NCBI GenBank assembly: GCA_026168455.1
Contig: CM047426.1
Location: forward strand, 132,001 to 196,000
Length of the DNA: 64,000 nucleotides
From: Theocolax elegans
Lineage: Eukaryota; Arthropoda; Insecta; Hymenoptera; Cerocephalidae
Direction: 5' to 3'
The notes beneath the pieces are model-generated. The model had not been told where the DNA came from, did no database searches, and saw only the letters and a program-made list of their open reading frames with translations. How positions within the stretch are numbered: the first letter of the stretch is position 1; every line of letters begins with the position of its first letter. Shown here one piece after another: positions 33,457-43,980 of the stretch. The translations under genes were made by a program, and so were the position numbers.

Positions 33457-33521
33457 GGCTACACGTACCCGAGTTACCTGCAAGAGCTGCCGTGCATATC
33501 CGCGATCGAAAATGGCAATAA
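32010..33521 (+). pseudogene. hAT transposase N-terminus (TTF-type zinc finger), truncated, with one intron
   Basis: Exon 1 (32010-32273) encodes 88 residues: a basic start with YLSGAAKRRLASDKQKKEN, then TRRLSDFF and an acidic Ser-rich stretch. It ends at GAG|GTAAGT. Exon 2 starts after TTTAG at 33156, in phase, with QGLSSDVGAWPKIM and then a TTF-type zinc-finger region: CRKCSVNMF and RSWLCFSPKTGRLYCFFCKLY. This arrangement is typical of zinc finger MYM-type 1-like hAT proteins. True similarity ends near 33450; the frame then runs into foreign sequence and stops at 33521. The catalytic DDE domain is lost. The preserved intron and frame mean the truncation may be fairly recent. Confidence 0.75.
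33447..33475. repeat. Perfect 10-bp hairpin at the hAT breakpoint
   Basis: AACTCGGGTA (33447-33456), nine-base loop, TACCCGAGTT (33466-33475). Exactly where hAT similarity ends. Confidence 0.9.
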
Positions 33522-35057
33522 CGGCGACTAGTCCCAAAGACGCGTAGTCGCGTAATCGCGTGAATACAGAATTACGTAATACGGAATTAATATTGAAGAA
33601 GAAGCAGCTGTAAGCACAGTAGACGGTCGTACGCAGTGGATCGCCAGCTGATACGGAGCGCTTCGACGAGAGTGAGATGGTGAGGTGGTGAGGTGGTGAG
33701 GTGGTGAGGGGGAGGGGAGCCGCGTACGCGGAGTAACGCGCGCGTGGGAGAGGGAATAAACCGGGAGCCAAGGCCGAGAATTAAATTCGAGGTCAGCAGG
33801 TCGTACGTTTCGAAGGCTCGTCGTTTCGCACCGATGCTCCTCTCGTCCTCCTCTCGTCCTCCTCTCCACTCGGTTCTCCCGTTTCCTTTTGGTTCTGCGT
33901 TCGGTCAACTTGCCGTTATCGAGATACATCACCACTTTTCCTTCGTCTCCGCGGTGCTGTATACAAATATATACACACGTACCTGTCTACCCAAATTTAT
34001 GATAGAACGCGAGACGTATATAGCTAAACACAAGATAGTCTAGTATACATTGCGACGGTGGTTGTACTAAGCAGCATATGTGATTATGAAAGGTAATGAA
34101 TGGTATAATCGGTGGGGGGAGTGTGGTAGGAGGGGGAGGGGAGGGGGGGTGCTCCAGATTGTTTGGAATATCGAAAGCCCGACGAAATCGGAGGATAAAT
34201 TTAAAAGTTGGTCACCTCTGACCACTCGACGAAAATACTTTCGAATGCGATATGTACGCAAGCGTGTCCCTGCGCGAAAGTACCACTCTATCATATTCTC
34301 TTTTAAAATTCCATTTACAACTTGGAGAACTCGGAGGAGCTTTTTGTTTTAATGTAAAATTTTCATTGGTTTAGTACCCAGACTTTGTAATCCCTATATC
34401 CTTCATCTTCTTTATTAACGAACAATCTTTTAATACGTTCGCTTTAACTTTTCTTTTCATCCTTCACTATTTATGCATATACTTTTACTAAATTAGGTTG
34501 ACTCGTATACGTCCTTCTTTGGTATACATCCTCACTAATATATGGTTGGACATTACTATCGTTAGTCAGCCATATCGTAGCTGCACTTTTACGCGTACCT
34601 TATTCATTTTAACTGCGATTAATAATTATACTATTTTCCAACTTGTGTGTTATTAGACAAATATTATTTTTCTCGTAATGCACCCATTCTTCTCGATGTC
34701 GTTTCGATCTACTAACCCTTAAAATTACTTATTTTGTATAGTTACATTTGAAAGTTATATATTGTTAAATGTGAAAGGTTCGAATTGTGGAAGAACGATA
34801 TGTCAACCACGATATTTTCGATCGGCTTTTACTTTTACTCTTACGTCCGAACGGACAATGAGCATCAGTATCGAAATAGGTATAATATATCCTCGATCGA
34901 TCCTCGTTCAATTTTAATAATTACATCATATCGTTTGACCAATTTTTCCGGATTATAAATAACTAATGGAAAACGAAATATTAATCCAGTGATATGTCAA
35001 ACTTCTGTATTACTATCCGATTTAATGACCGATTGATAAATTACATTTTCCTAAAGT
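33476..35057. other. No gene; CpG-rich to 34330 with GGTGAGGT minisatellite
   Basis: A 9-bp GTGAGGTG-type repeat lies at 33676-33710, G-runs at 34130-34150. Overlapping open frames on both strands (33376-34352) reflect base composition. From 34350 the sequence is AT-rich and featureless. Confidence 0.5.
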
Positions 35058-35576
35058 TTAACTATGTCAATTTAATTTAATTAATATTTTTATCGGTCTT
35101 ACAGTCAATTATATGGGCAATCAGATTGCCCCTACTTATAATCACCCCCGAAGAATCCATAAAAATAAAAATAAAAAATATAAAATATAAAAAATAAAAA
35201 CACTAACTAAACATAAAAACAAATTATTAATTATTTGAGGGTTTAAATATCGTGTGGAATAGATTTTCATTTCAGTCCCTGATGAGGAGCAGCAGCGAGC
35301 TCGAAACGTCGGACATCATATTTGGGGTTAGTAGATTTTTGGTGCAGGGGGCAGTCAGATTGCTTTATTAATAATTTGTTTTTATGTTTAGTTAGTGTTT
35401 ATATTTTTTATATTTTATATTTTTTATTTTTATTTTTATAGATTCTTCGGGGGTGATTATAAGTAGGGGCAATCTGATTGCCCATATAATTGACTGTAAG
35501 ACCGATAAAAATATTAATTAATTTAGTTATGCTACAGTCGACATAAGTAATATTTTATTAACTATGTCAATTTTAA
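35058..35576. mobile_element. Foldback element with ~16-bp target duplication
   Basis: TAACTATGTCAATTT occurs at 35058-35073 and 35559-35574. Between them, arms of ~130 bp (TCGGTCTTACAGTCAATTAT and inverse) surround a 180-bp loop with a hammerhead-like motif at 35279-35310. The long target duplication suggests a target-primed mechanism rather than a cut-and-paste transposase; a Penelope-like origin is a guess. Confidence 0.75.
35275..35314 (+). ncRNA. Hammerhead-ribozyme-like core (not shown to be complete)
   Basis: GTCC CTGATGA (35275-35285), a potential GAGC/GCTC hairpin, then CGAAAC (35302-35307), GTC and GGAC. CUGAUGA and GAAA are the two conserved core strands of hammerhead ribozymes; GTCC/GGAC could pair as helix I and GUC is a permitted cleavage triplet. 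But there is no room for a helix III between GAAAC and GUC, so self-cleavage as drawn is doubtful. Confidence 0.3.
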
Positions 35577-37645
35577 TCCTGCATTAAATCCTGCATAAAA
35601 TAATTATTTCTTCTGTTAGGATTTTCTTTATTTTTAAGTACTTGTCTCGCTTTGAATTAAATTAATCAAAATTGGAAATACGTAGTATTTTATAATTAAG
35701 GTAAAAGTACCAATAACTGGACAAGTCCCAGATGCTGGACACGAATGGAAAATTACGTTTTGCAAAATTATGATACCAGACTTATAAACGTATTTAATAT
35801 ATTTAAATACTTATTTGAATATTCGTTAGGTTAAATGAAAAAAAGTTTTATGTCGGTTTAGTTCTAATTTATATAAAAAATCAATATTTGACTAATGATG
35901 TTCACAATACTAAAATAACGGATTTTCCGAACGATTTGTTAAGAAATTCGCGTGCACGCTTAAGGCGATTTGAGATATATTTATTAGTTATAACATCTAA
36001 AAAACGTGTAAACATAATTTTTAATGTACTGTAATCAATATTAAACAATATATTTTTGCTGCTTTATACTTTTTTATTAAAAATATAGTTTATATCATTT
36101 GGTACGCTCTAACGATGTTTGTCCTAGTAACTGACCAGTGTCATAATTTCTCACGATCTCGACTTTTGTTCTAAATTATTATTTATTCATTAAAGAATTG
36201 AGTAAGTATTAACTATTTTACAGTTATATTTATTTATACTATACTGTATTTAATTATTTTTCATATTAATTTAATATATAGTACGTAAGAAAAATTAAAT
36301 ACTGCACATTAAAATAACTGTTTCAGTTTATTTATTTAATATTAATATAAGTATGTAAATATTAATTAAAAACTTTCATACATTGTTAAATTCGTTAAAA
36401 TTTTGTAATAAACGTATTTAATATAAGTTTCTTATTTAATCTTTAGTTTACTTTATATACTTTCCTTCTTAAAACACTTTATACATTAATTAATAAATAA
36501 TTATATTCTCTGCACATATTTTACGTATTTATTAATTATTTATTATGGTGCAGTTGCTTTTTAAATTATCAATTTACAACATGGTAAAGTTACGTACAGT
36601 TATTGGGACGTATACATTCGGACAGAGGTACCATCACGTTTTCTTAGTCCAGATATTGGTTCAATGTAATCAATTGTATTTTCATTTACATTATGTAAAT
36701 CAAACATGAAGATTAGTGCGCTTGCAATGCAATTCACGCTACAAAAGTAAATAGTTTTTAGTAGAAGTAATAGTTTTTAATTTTGTGTATATTTTTCAAC
36801 AAACTATACATTAAACATAATGTCTATACTTATGTGTGCAGTCATTGATATTTTTACCTTACCCGCGTAAAAAAAATTTTGGAAAACTTCTGCCAAACTT
36901 TAGCGAAACTATAGTTTGGCAAAGCATTTCCTAAACTTGGGCAACGAGACAATGCCAAACTTTATGTTTGATTGTATGAAGTTTTGCACAAGTTTAGCCC
37001 AAGTGTGGGATATGTTTATAAAACTTTTAAGTTTCATAAAGTATTGTAGATTGAAAGTTTAAACTAAGTTTGGGCAAACTTTATTTGAAGTTTCTTAAAA
37101 TTTTAATGAAATAAGTTTTCAAAGCTTCGCAAAGCTTTTGTATCAAGATTGGCTAAACATCATATAAACTTTTAATTAAAATTATTAACTAAGAACTTCC
37201 TAGAATGTTTGTTTAAATGTTTTAAAAAATTTTAAGGAAATTTTTCAAATTACACAAAAAAGTTAGTTAATTTAACTATTTAATATAAATTTATCAATTA
37301 AAATAATTTTATCAAATTATAATTATATATATATAATTTATCAGATTACACTAAGCATAAGATTTAATAATATTTATTAACGTATAGTAATAACATAAGA
37401 AATAAATTAACATTGTTAACTTAAAAATAAAAGTAAGTTTTAGAAAACTTTGTAACAAAGAATAAATTAATTATAAAATATATATATATATATGTCAATG
37501 TTTTTTAACTTTTTTATCATCTTTAATATTTATAAGCAATAATTTTTTTTCTTTTATTATCTTTTTGTTCGGTCTTATTTTCTTTCAAGTCCATTTCATC
37601 AGTATTTAAGTTAATTTTTTTCAGATTCTTCACTTTCCAAAATTT
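35577..37645. other. No gene; quasi-repetitive AAACTTT block 36866-37215
   Basis: AT-rich sequence. 36866-37215 is full of variants of AAACTTT/AAGTTTGGGCAAAC without a clear period. (AT)n at 37480-37494. No coding sequence supported. Confidence 0.45.
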
Positions 37646-38769
37646 TCATTTTTTTTCTTTCTTTTCATTATCTTTAGATACTTTTGCCCTGTCTTTTGGA
37701 TTTCTTAATGTTGCACACAATGCTGTTATCAATTCTATATAACTTTTGTGATCTATTTTATATTTGTTTTTAACGACATTCTCATTTACAAATCCTATAA
37801 ATATTAAGCTGATGAATTTGATTATAAGATGCAATTATGTAATGTTAATGCATTTAAATCTAAATTTTTTCAAATTTACTTTCGACGCCTTCGTAAACGT
37901 CAGGTGGATTTGGCTTCCTTAAGACTTCATCCGTGAGAAAAAACCTCATTAATTGTTGAACTAAATCTCTAGGTTTTCTACTATACATAGATTGTATACT
38001 TCGGAGTTTGTATTTATTTACGAAAACTCGGGATCCAAATACGAGTTCAACCTAGAATGCATTAAAACAACCGAATAAATATATTAGATAATAAGTACAG
38101 TTGAAACGAGTATTGTAGCATATTATTAATAAAAACTAAAATATAACGTACATTTTGTTTTAAATTTTGATTAGAAGATGATATTGTTGACATATTACCA
38201 AATCCACTCTATAAATTAAAATAAAATTTAACAAGTTCTAGGAAATAATATTAAATATTTTATCTCATTTTTAAATTTTACCTGATTTTGATTTTGTCGC
38301 ATTTTGGGCGTTATCCTTTGAAACGAACCTCTGAAAAATTGATGATTTTTGTAAAAGTAATTCATTTTCTTCTTTCAAAACAATTCTTCTATTAACTTAA
38401 ACCTCTCGTACTTTCTACTTCAAACGATCATTTTCGATTAGTAAATCGTTTGAAATTGACGATATTCTTTATCGTCTAATAATACGACACAAAATTAAAT
38501 ATAAATAATTTTAAATTTAAAAGTAATTATATTATATTAATTCAACTGCATTTAATTTACTTAAATTATTGAATTTGATATATATATATATATTAATTGT
38601 TTTATGTATTTCATTTCATTTTTTTGCATTCATTAAAATAATTATAAAATTTAGGTTATTTTAGCTTACCGCTTGTTTTTAAGATTTTTGCTGGGAAAAA
38701 GGCATCTCTTCACTTAGCCAAAGTTCCTTCTTTTCCTTTTCTTGTATTTTTTTCAGAAATTACACTCAT
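37646..38769 (-). pseudogene. Decayed BEN-domain-like gene copy with introns
   Basis: Minus-strand exon-like blocks with splice sites: a start block (38769-38670, ATG, donor GTAAGC, one in-frame TGA after GTLAK); a coiled-coil block (about 38490-38282) with LLIENDRLK, KEENELLLQKSS, two stops, donor GTAAAA; a short block (38208-38152) GFGNMSTISSSNQNLKQN; a BEN-like block (38051 to about 37873) with VELVFGSRVFVNKYKL and KPRDLVQQLMRFFLTDEVL, donor GTAAAT or stop at 37860; and a terminal block (37794-37646) with HKSYIELITALCATLRNPKD. BEN domains bind DNA or chromatin proteins. Retained introns exclude a processed copy; stops make it a pseudogene. Domain call by eye only. Confidence 0.5.
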
Positions 38770-39263
38770 TTATTTTGTGTCTTTCCAAAAAAAAAAAAAG
38801 CAAACATTTTCTTATTTGATAAATGTTTCGATCGATCTGTAATGAAGTTTGCCGAATGGATAGTTGCGATAAGAAAACTAAACGAGATGTCAAAAAATGT
38901 CCGTAAATTGGTTCCTATTAAAATGCATTTTTGTGCTTTAGAGAGATGATTACGGTACATCTATTAAATGTTTACAATTTAAAACAATTTCGATTTTATA
39001 TTAAATGAGGATTTATGTTTAAAAAATAAGAAATTAACATAGTTTTTCTAATTAATAAGTAGCAATACTGGACGGCTCCAATTTTTCGTACATTAATCAT
39101 ATTGTAATAACTTGGCACACCATTTAAAAGAACACTGTTACCGTGACTGTCCTTCAATTTTTACTTTTAAAATTTCATGTACAGTATTGAAAGCATGTCC
39201 ACATTGGAATGTTTTGAAAGTGTACATACCTACACACACACACGCATATATATATGGGGTATT
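38770..39263. other. No gene recognised
   Basis: AT-rich flank; the minus open frame 38766-38960 has no recognisable domain. (AT)n at 39246-39255 borders the hairpin. Confidence 0.45.
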
Positions 39264-40081
39264 ATTCCACGTGAAGTGGTCCGATCAAAAATTTAATATG
39301 CACCAAATTTTGGGTACACATTGCAAATATTTTTTAGAATACAGAAAACAATTTTTAGATACTGGAATCTATTTGCTCAAAAGTTATTCTAACCTCAAAA
39401 AGTGGATTATTCCAGGTTTTTTTCAACACCAGCTGGGTTCACCGCTATTTAACTCAAAATCTATCAACTTTTACTATAGAACATTATATGTAACATTCGT
39501 TGCTAATTGTGTTTGGAATTTATTCTTCTGGGTTAGAACTTCTAATTTCAAGGTGAATGATATATAAACTACATGTCAATATTCAACTTGAAAAAAAGTG
39601 CAAGTGCGCCACAATTGATTTTTTTATCCAAAAGTCTAAAAGAAAGCTTGGAGCAATACCTTTCAAATGGTCTGTAGCATTTTTATGGCCTTCAATTCTG
39701 TAAAAAGTTATGATAATTTAAAGAAAGAGAAAAAATTCACAAAAATTAACATGGTAATTCCCATTTAAATTTTTAAAATTTTTCGTGTTTTTTTTTAAAT
39801 TAGAAGTTCTAACCCAGAAGAATAAATTCCAAACACAATTAGCAACGAATGTTACATATAATGTTCTATAGTAAAAGTTGATAGATTTTGAGTTAAATAG
39901 CGGTGAACCCAGCTGGTATTGAAAAAAACCTGGAATAATCCACTTTTTGAGGTTAGAATAACTTTTGAGCAAATAGATTCCAGTATCTAAAAATTGTTTT
40001 CTGTATTCTAAAAAATATTTGCAATGTGTACCCAAAATTTGGTGCATATTAAAATTTTGATCGGACCACTTCACGTGGAAT
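39264..40081. mobile_element. Near-perfect hairpin element, 285-bp arms
   Basis: Arms 39264-39548 and 39797-40081 are inverted copies with only a few differences (e.g. TTTCAACACC versus TTTCAATACC). They share ATTCCACGTGAAGTGGTCCG near the outside. The 248-bp loop contains no second palindrome. AT repeats lie on both outer sides. Each arm happens to be open for ~100 codons in the same register, giving mirrored ORFs on both strands; no known domain. Confidence 0.88.
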
Positions 40082-41240
40082 ACCTCATATATATATATAT
40101 ATATATGGGTCGTTAATGTAACGTTACTTTTGATCTTCGTGTAATTTCCTAGATTTAGATAAAAAAATCAATAGAATAGAACTTGGGAATAATTGCATAT
40201 TGGCTGATCAGTTATTTAAACCAAGAAAGTTTAAAGAGGAAATAAATGGCGTATCAAATGATTAAAATATAAAATAATGAAAAAACGAATACCAGATTGA
40301 TACCCTCGTATGAGGAGGGCACGGGAGAGTTAACCCGCTATCGGTTAGTTAGGGGTTCGATCAGTTTGCAGGGGCTAGAGATCGTGGGGTGTGCAGGAGG
40401 TAGCGCCGGTCAGGCTCGATCCTCGAGAGTCTACGTCGCGAAAAGCTTGCGAACAACCCACCTAGTCGAGGAGCGTTCGGTATCAACAGGTAGACTATAG
40501 ATCGCTTTCTTTCTCTCGCCGATATGTTGCTCGGGTATGGGATCGGGTACGAGGCCGGCGCCGCGAAGGAGAGCACCGGGGATCGAGGGAGACCGAAGTG
40601 GACCGCGGGACGGGACGGGGCAGAGAAAACGGCGATACGGGCGTGCGCGACTTGTATACGTGGGAGATGGTGAGAGGATGGGAGGGGGTGGTGGGAAGCA
40701 GGAGGAGGAGTAGGAGGAGGAGGAGGGAGGGCGGGGCGGGTGGGGGATCCCGGCGCTCGGTCCAAAGACCGAATTCAACTCGTATAGAGCAGTTGGTCGT
40801 CGCGGTAGGTGACGCGCGCACCCGAGGGAAGCGCGGCATTCGTAACTCGCGCGCTCCGGCGAGAGGCTCGTTGGCTCAGTTTAGCGCCGGTCGTCGACCG
40901 CCTCGCGTCGGCTCTCGTTACGCGACCCGCGTTCACCGCGACGCCCGCACGCGAGCTCTCGTTGATGCCGAACCCCTACCCCGGACTCGGCCCTACCGCC
41001 GAGGGCTGCTCCTGCTGGCCAGCGTGACGTCGGGAGCTGCTCACCCGGTTGCTCATGCCGCGAGGTGATTCTCTCTTCCTCCTCCTCCTCTTCCTCTACC
41101 GCGTGGATCTCTCTCACGCACACACGCGCACACGCACACACACACGCACATACACCCACACACGGTCGCTCAGTCCGCGTTCTCTCGGTCGCACGTCCCG
41201 GGCGTTCCCCTCACCAGCCCCGATCGAGCGACGGGCCTAA

Positions 41241-41250
41241 CTCTCTCCCT

Positions 41251-41319
<69 letters not shown>

Positions 41320-41357
41320 TCTCTCTTTCTCTCTGTCTCTGTCTCTCTCTCTGTCTC
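41241..41357. repeat. (CT)n microsatellite in the presumed 5' UTR
   Basis: CT tract with a few CTGT interruptions. Confidence 0.95.
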
Positions 41358-41645
41358 CGCATTGCTTCCTCCGACTCCTTCCGCAATCGCTCGATCGGCC
41401 GCCAGTCCCGAGGAGGTAGATACCCCCGATAGATCTCGGGAGGTCGGCCGAGAGGAGCGCGGAGAAACGGTTGCGCGATTGCCGCCTGCCACCTGCCACC
41501 TGCCACCAGAGAGGAGAAGTGACCGGGTAAAAAGGGTGCCGCGGGTGCCGGTGGAAGTGCAAGTGGCAATCGCAACCGGTGATACTGATGGGTGGCATTT
41601 GTTAAATCCAATCGGGTGTTCGCTCCAGAGGGACGCACGGACCGG

Positions 41646-41680
41646 GAAGAAGAAGAAGAAGAAGAAGAAGAAGAAGAAGA
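41646..41680. repeat. (AAG)n trinucleotide repeat
   Basis: About eleven GAA/AAG units, upstream of the presumed start codon. Confidence 0.95.
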
Positions 41681-41807
41681 CCGGAGAGGAAGAGAGGAGG
41701 AGACCGAGGGGTCCGTGGAGTACCGGGGACGACGTCCAGAAGTGCCCGGTGAGTGGAGATCAGGTGGTGACCAATCGAGGGACGAGGAGACCACCATCGG
41801 CCGCACC

Positions 41808-41834
41808 ATGAGGGACGGTGTTTTCGACGTCAGC
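41808..41834 (+). CDS. Putative first coding exon of an unidentified host gene
   Basis: ATG at 41808 in the context CCGCACCATGA is followed by nine codons (MRDGVFDVS) and a consensus donor, AGC|GTAAGT (41835-41840). The frame is open upstream to a TGA at 41586 but has no earlier ATG, so this Met decides the start. The exon ends in phase 0. The nine residues do not identify a family. Location at the 3' edge of a long CpG-rich leader and before a TE-poor region suggests that 41835 onwards is a long first intron. Alternative: a non-coding exon with a fortuitous ATG. Confidence 0.5.
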
Positions 41835-43980
41835 GTAAGTTTACATCCAATGCCATACTCTGCATACGTTACGATCACGAATTACCTGGGCCGTAGCCTG
41901 GGTCGGCGAAGATGCGGGGTAGGGGGGGAGGGGGGAGGAGGGGGGGGGCGTAACATCTCACGTGGATCACGAGAGCCCCACGTGCACGGGCGCTGACCGA
42001 CGACTCGCGCGTACGAGGTCTGCACTCGGTATCCAGCCGAGTCTGTTGTACCTCTTTCCCGTTTACAACGTTAGCATTTGTAGCTGTTACTCGTCTGTGT
42101 CCTCGCCGGAGACCGCCACGGTTGTCCTCGTCTGGTGCACGGGAGGCGCGGGTTCACCATTTCGCTTGGCGAGTCGCGCTGCATTCGAGGCACACTTTTG
42201 CACTTTTTATATATATTTGTGTGTGCAATTACATCGATGGCCCTGATTCCTTAATTTATATTGATATTAAACATTTTAAAAATGGTAGTGTCGCGAGTAC
42301 TTTGACTTACAATTGGATGATCGCTGATCCACAAGTAAGGCATTACAGAGTATTTTATATTTAAATAATGTATTTTATAAATTAAAATTTTCTTTATAGA
42401 AATAGGAACAATTGTATTAAAACTTAATTGGGGTGTAGCTCTTGTTAGAGTTGTTAGAAAGGAGTAGGTTATATATGTAATTATTACTTGATCCTTGAGT
42501 GAATACGTGGGTAATTGATAGTCAATTAAATAGATTTGACCTGATGGAATGATGTTAACTTTGTTTTTATTTTTATTTGAGTGAAAGTTAAGAAAACTAC
42601 GTATAGGTATTTGAATAAATATAAATGCATATAAGTAATATATAGTTAAGGTGATATAAAGTGAAGTGATAGGTACAGTTTGGTAATGATCGCAGTGTAT
42701 AGGGTGTTCAGCTGGAGGTGATGAATGTACAAGGGTAATGTAAAGGCGGCGGGCACGTAATCGTAGTTTCGTGTGATCGTTATCTCTTTAAGAAATGCCG
42801 TACGTATCCGCGAGGTCTCGTTTAATTGTATCTCGGGATTCTCGGATTCTCGGTTTCTCGGGTGGGGAATTATCTTTGCATTTGATTAAAGATATATTAA
42901 TTGTTGTAAAAATGAGTCGGCCTAAGAGTCTTATCTCGCGAGAACAACTGGCAACAGTAATGCACGTACTAACTGGCATGATATATATGCGTATGTATGT
43001 GTACGCGCGTACGACGCACTGGAAAGTAGGTATAGGCTGGAGCTGCAGCCGTCACCGCGTACACTCGACAGGCTTAAATTAACATTGTTTCTCGCTAGAC
43101 TAATAGCACACTAATACGTATAAGTATGCGCGGTTCATTACGATACAACGAAACATTATCTTTAAACTAGTTTGCGGAAATGTGTTGATGTAAAAATATG
43201 GTACTCCTTCCTTTCTCCGAATATCGAAATTCCAAACTGCCAATTAGACTTACGTGACAGCTGGATATATATCCCTTATATAATCTTAAATATATGTATA
43301 TATGTATATATGAATATCCTTATTTGCGCTCGGGTGTTTTAGTGGCTGGCTCGTCTAGTCGGTAGATCAACTATTCCGTCGGATGAAACATCTTATTTAT
43401 TTATTAAGTAATAACACTCGTCCAGGTACTCGGTATCAAAAAACCAATCGTAAACAAAAATCTCTCGTATAGTGATGTTTTCTAAAATTAACCTTACGCA
43501 CAGGTGTATACCTCCAGGTATCGGGTATAAATATAGAGTATATATAGTGTGATTATTTGGGCCGAATGAACATGAACGTCCCACTTACCGCATTCAAATG
43601 TATAAGTCGAATCCCCTTTCTTTGTAAATCCGAATCTCGGGAGCAAATGTTCGGTTCTACTCAATGTTCTTAGTCATGGAGAGGAATGTGAGAACGGTAT
43701 GCACGACACGAATATAATATATGTGCATGCTACACCGTGCCACGAGGCACGAGGCACGAGGCACGAGGCCAGAGGCTGAGGCAGCTACCTATTTTATTTT
43801 ATTGTACCGCGAGATACGCGTTAGTTAAGTCATACAACTACGATTCACTTTTTTACTCTTCGATACATTATAATCTACGCATAGTAGCGCACAGCTATAG
43901 GCTAAACAACTTGATACGAAGATCATTCGATGTTCACACGTTAAAATTATTACGAGTTTACCAGTGACCAATTATAGGTA
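41835..43980 (+). other. Presumed first intron, proximal part
   Basis: Starts with the GTAAGT donor. A poly-G stretch lies at 41921-41949. No second exon with acceptor, open frame and donor could be picked out. (CACGAGG)4 lies at 43741-43769. Confidence 0.4.
43741..43769. repeat. (CACGAGG)4 tandem repeat
   Basis: Four heptamer copies. Confidence 0.9.

Larger units (their letters stand above)
40082..41807 (+). promoter_or_regulatory. CpG-rich promoter / 5' UTR region of a host gene
   Basis: After (AT)n at 40087-40105 the base composition shifts near 40290 to CpG-rich sequence running to the ATG at 41808. TCAGTT (40876) and TCAGTC (41170) match the arthropod initiator TCAGTY but neither has a convincing downstream element, so the start site is not fixed. 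A long (CT)n (41241-41357) and (AAG)n (41646-41680) lie in the presumed leader. Large overlapping open frames on both strands are products of the composition and repeats. Confidence 0.55.

Noticed and set aside
33376..34352. Cluster of open frames after the hAT breakpoint
   Set aside because: Open on both strands in GC-rich sequence with minisatellite repeats and G-runs; no domain.
39112..40074. Two ORFs of 151 and 118 residues with the same protein sequence on opposite strands
   Set aside because: They are the two arms of one hairpin; no known domain, so not annotated as genes.
40361..41159. Several 90-156-residue open frames on both strands
   Set aside because: Mutually overlapping, Pro/Arg-rich, explained by high GC content; the region is better read as promoter and leader.
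41065..41811. 248-residue open frame, and overlapping minus-strand frames to 209 residues
   Set aside because: They run through (CT)n and (AAG)n repeats and CpG-rich sequence, and are open on both strands at once, with no domain.
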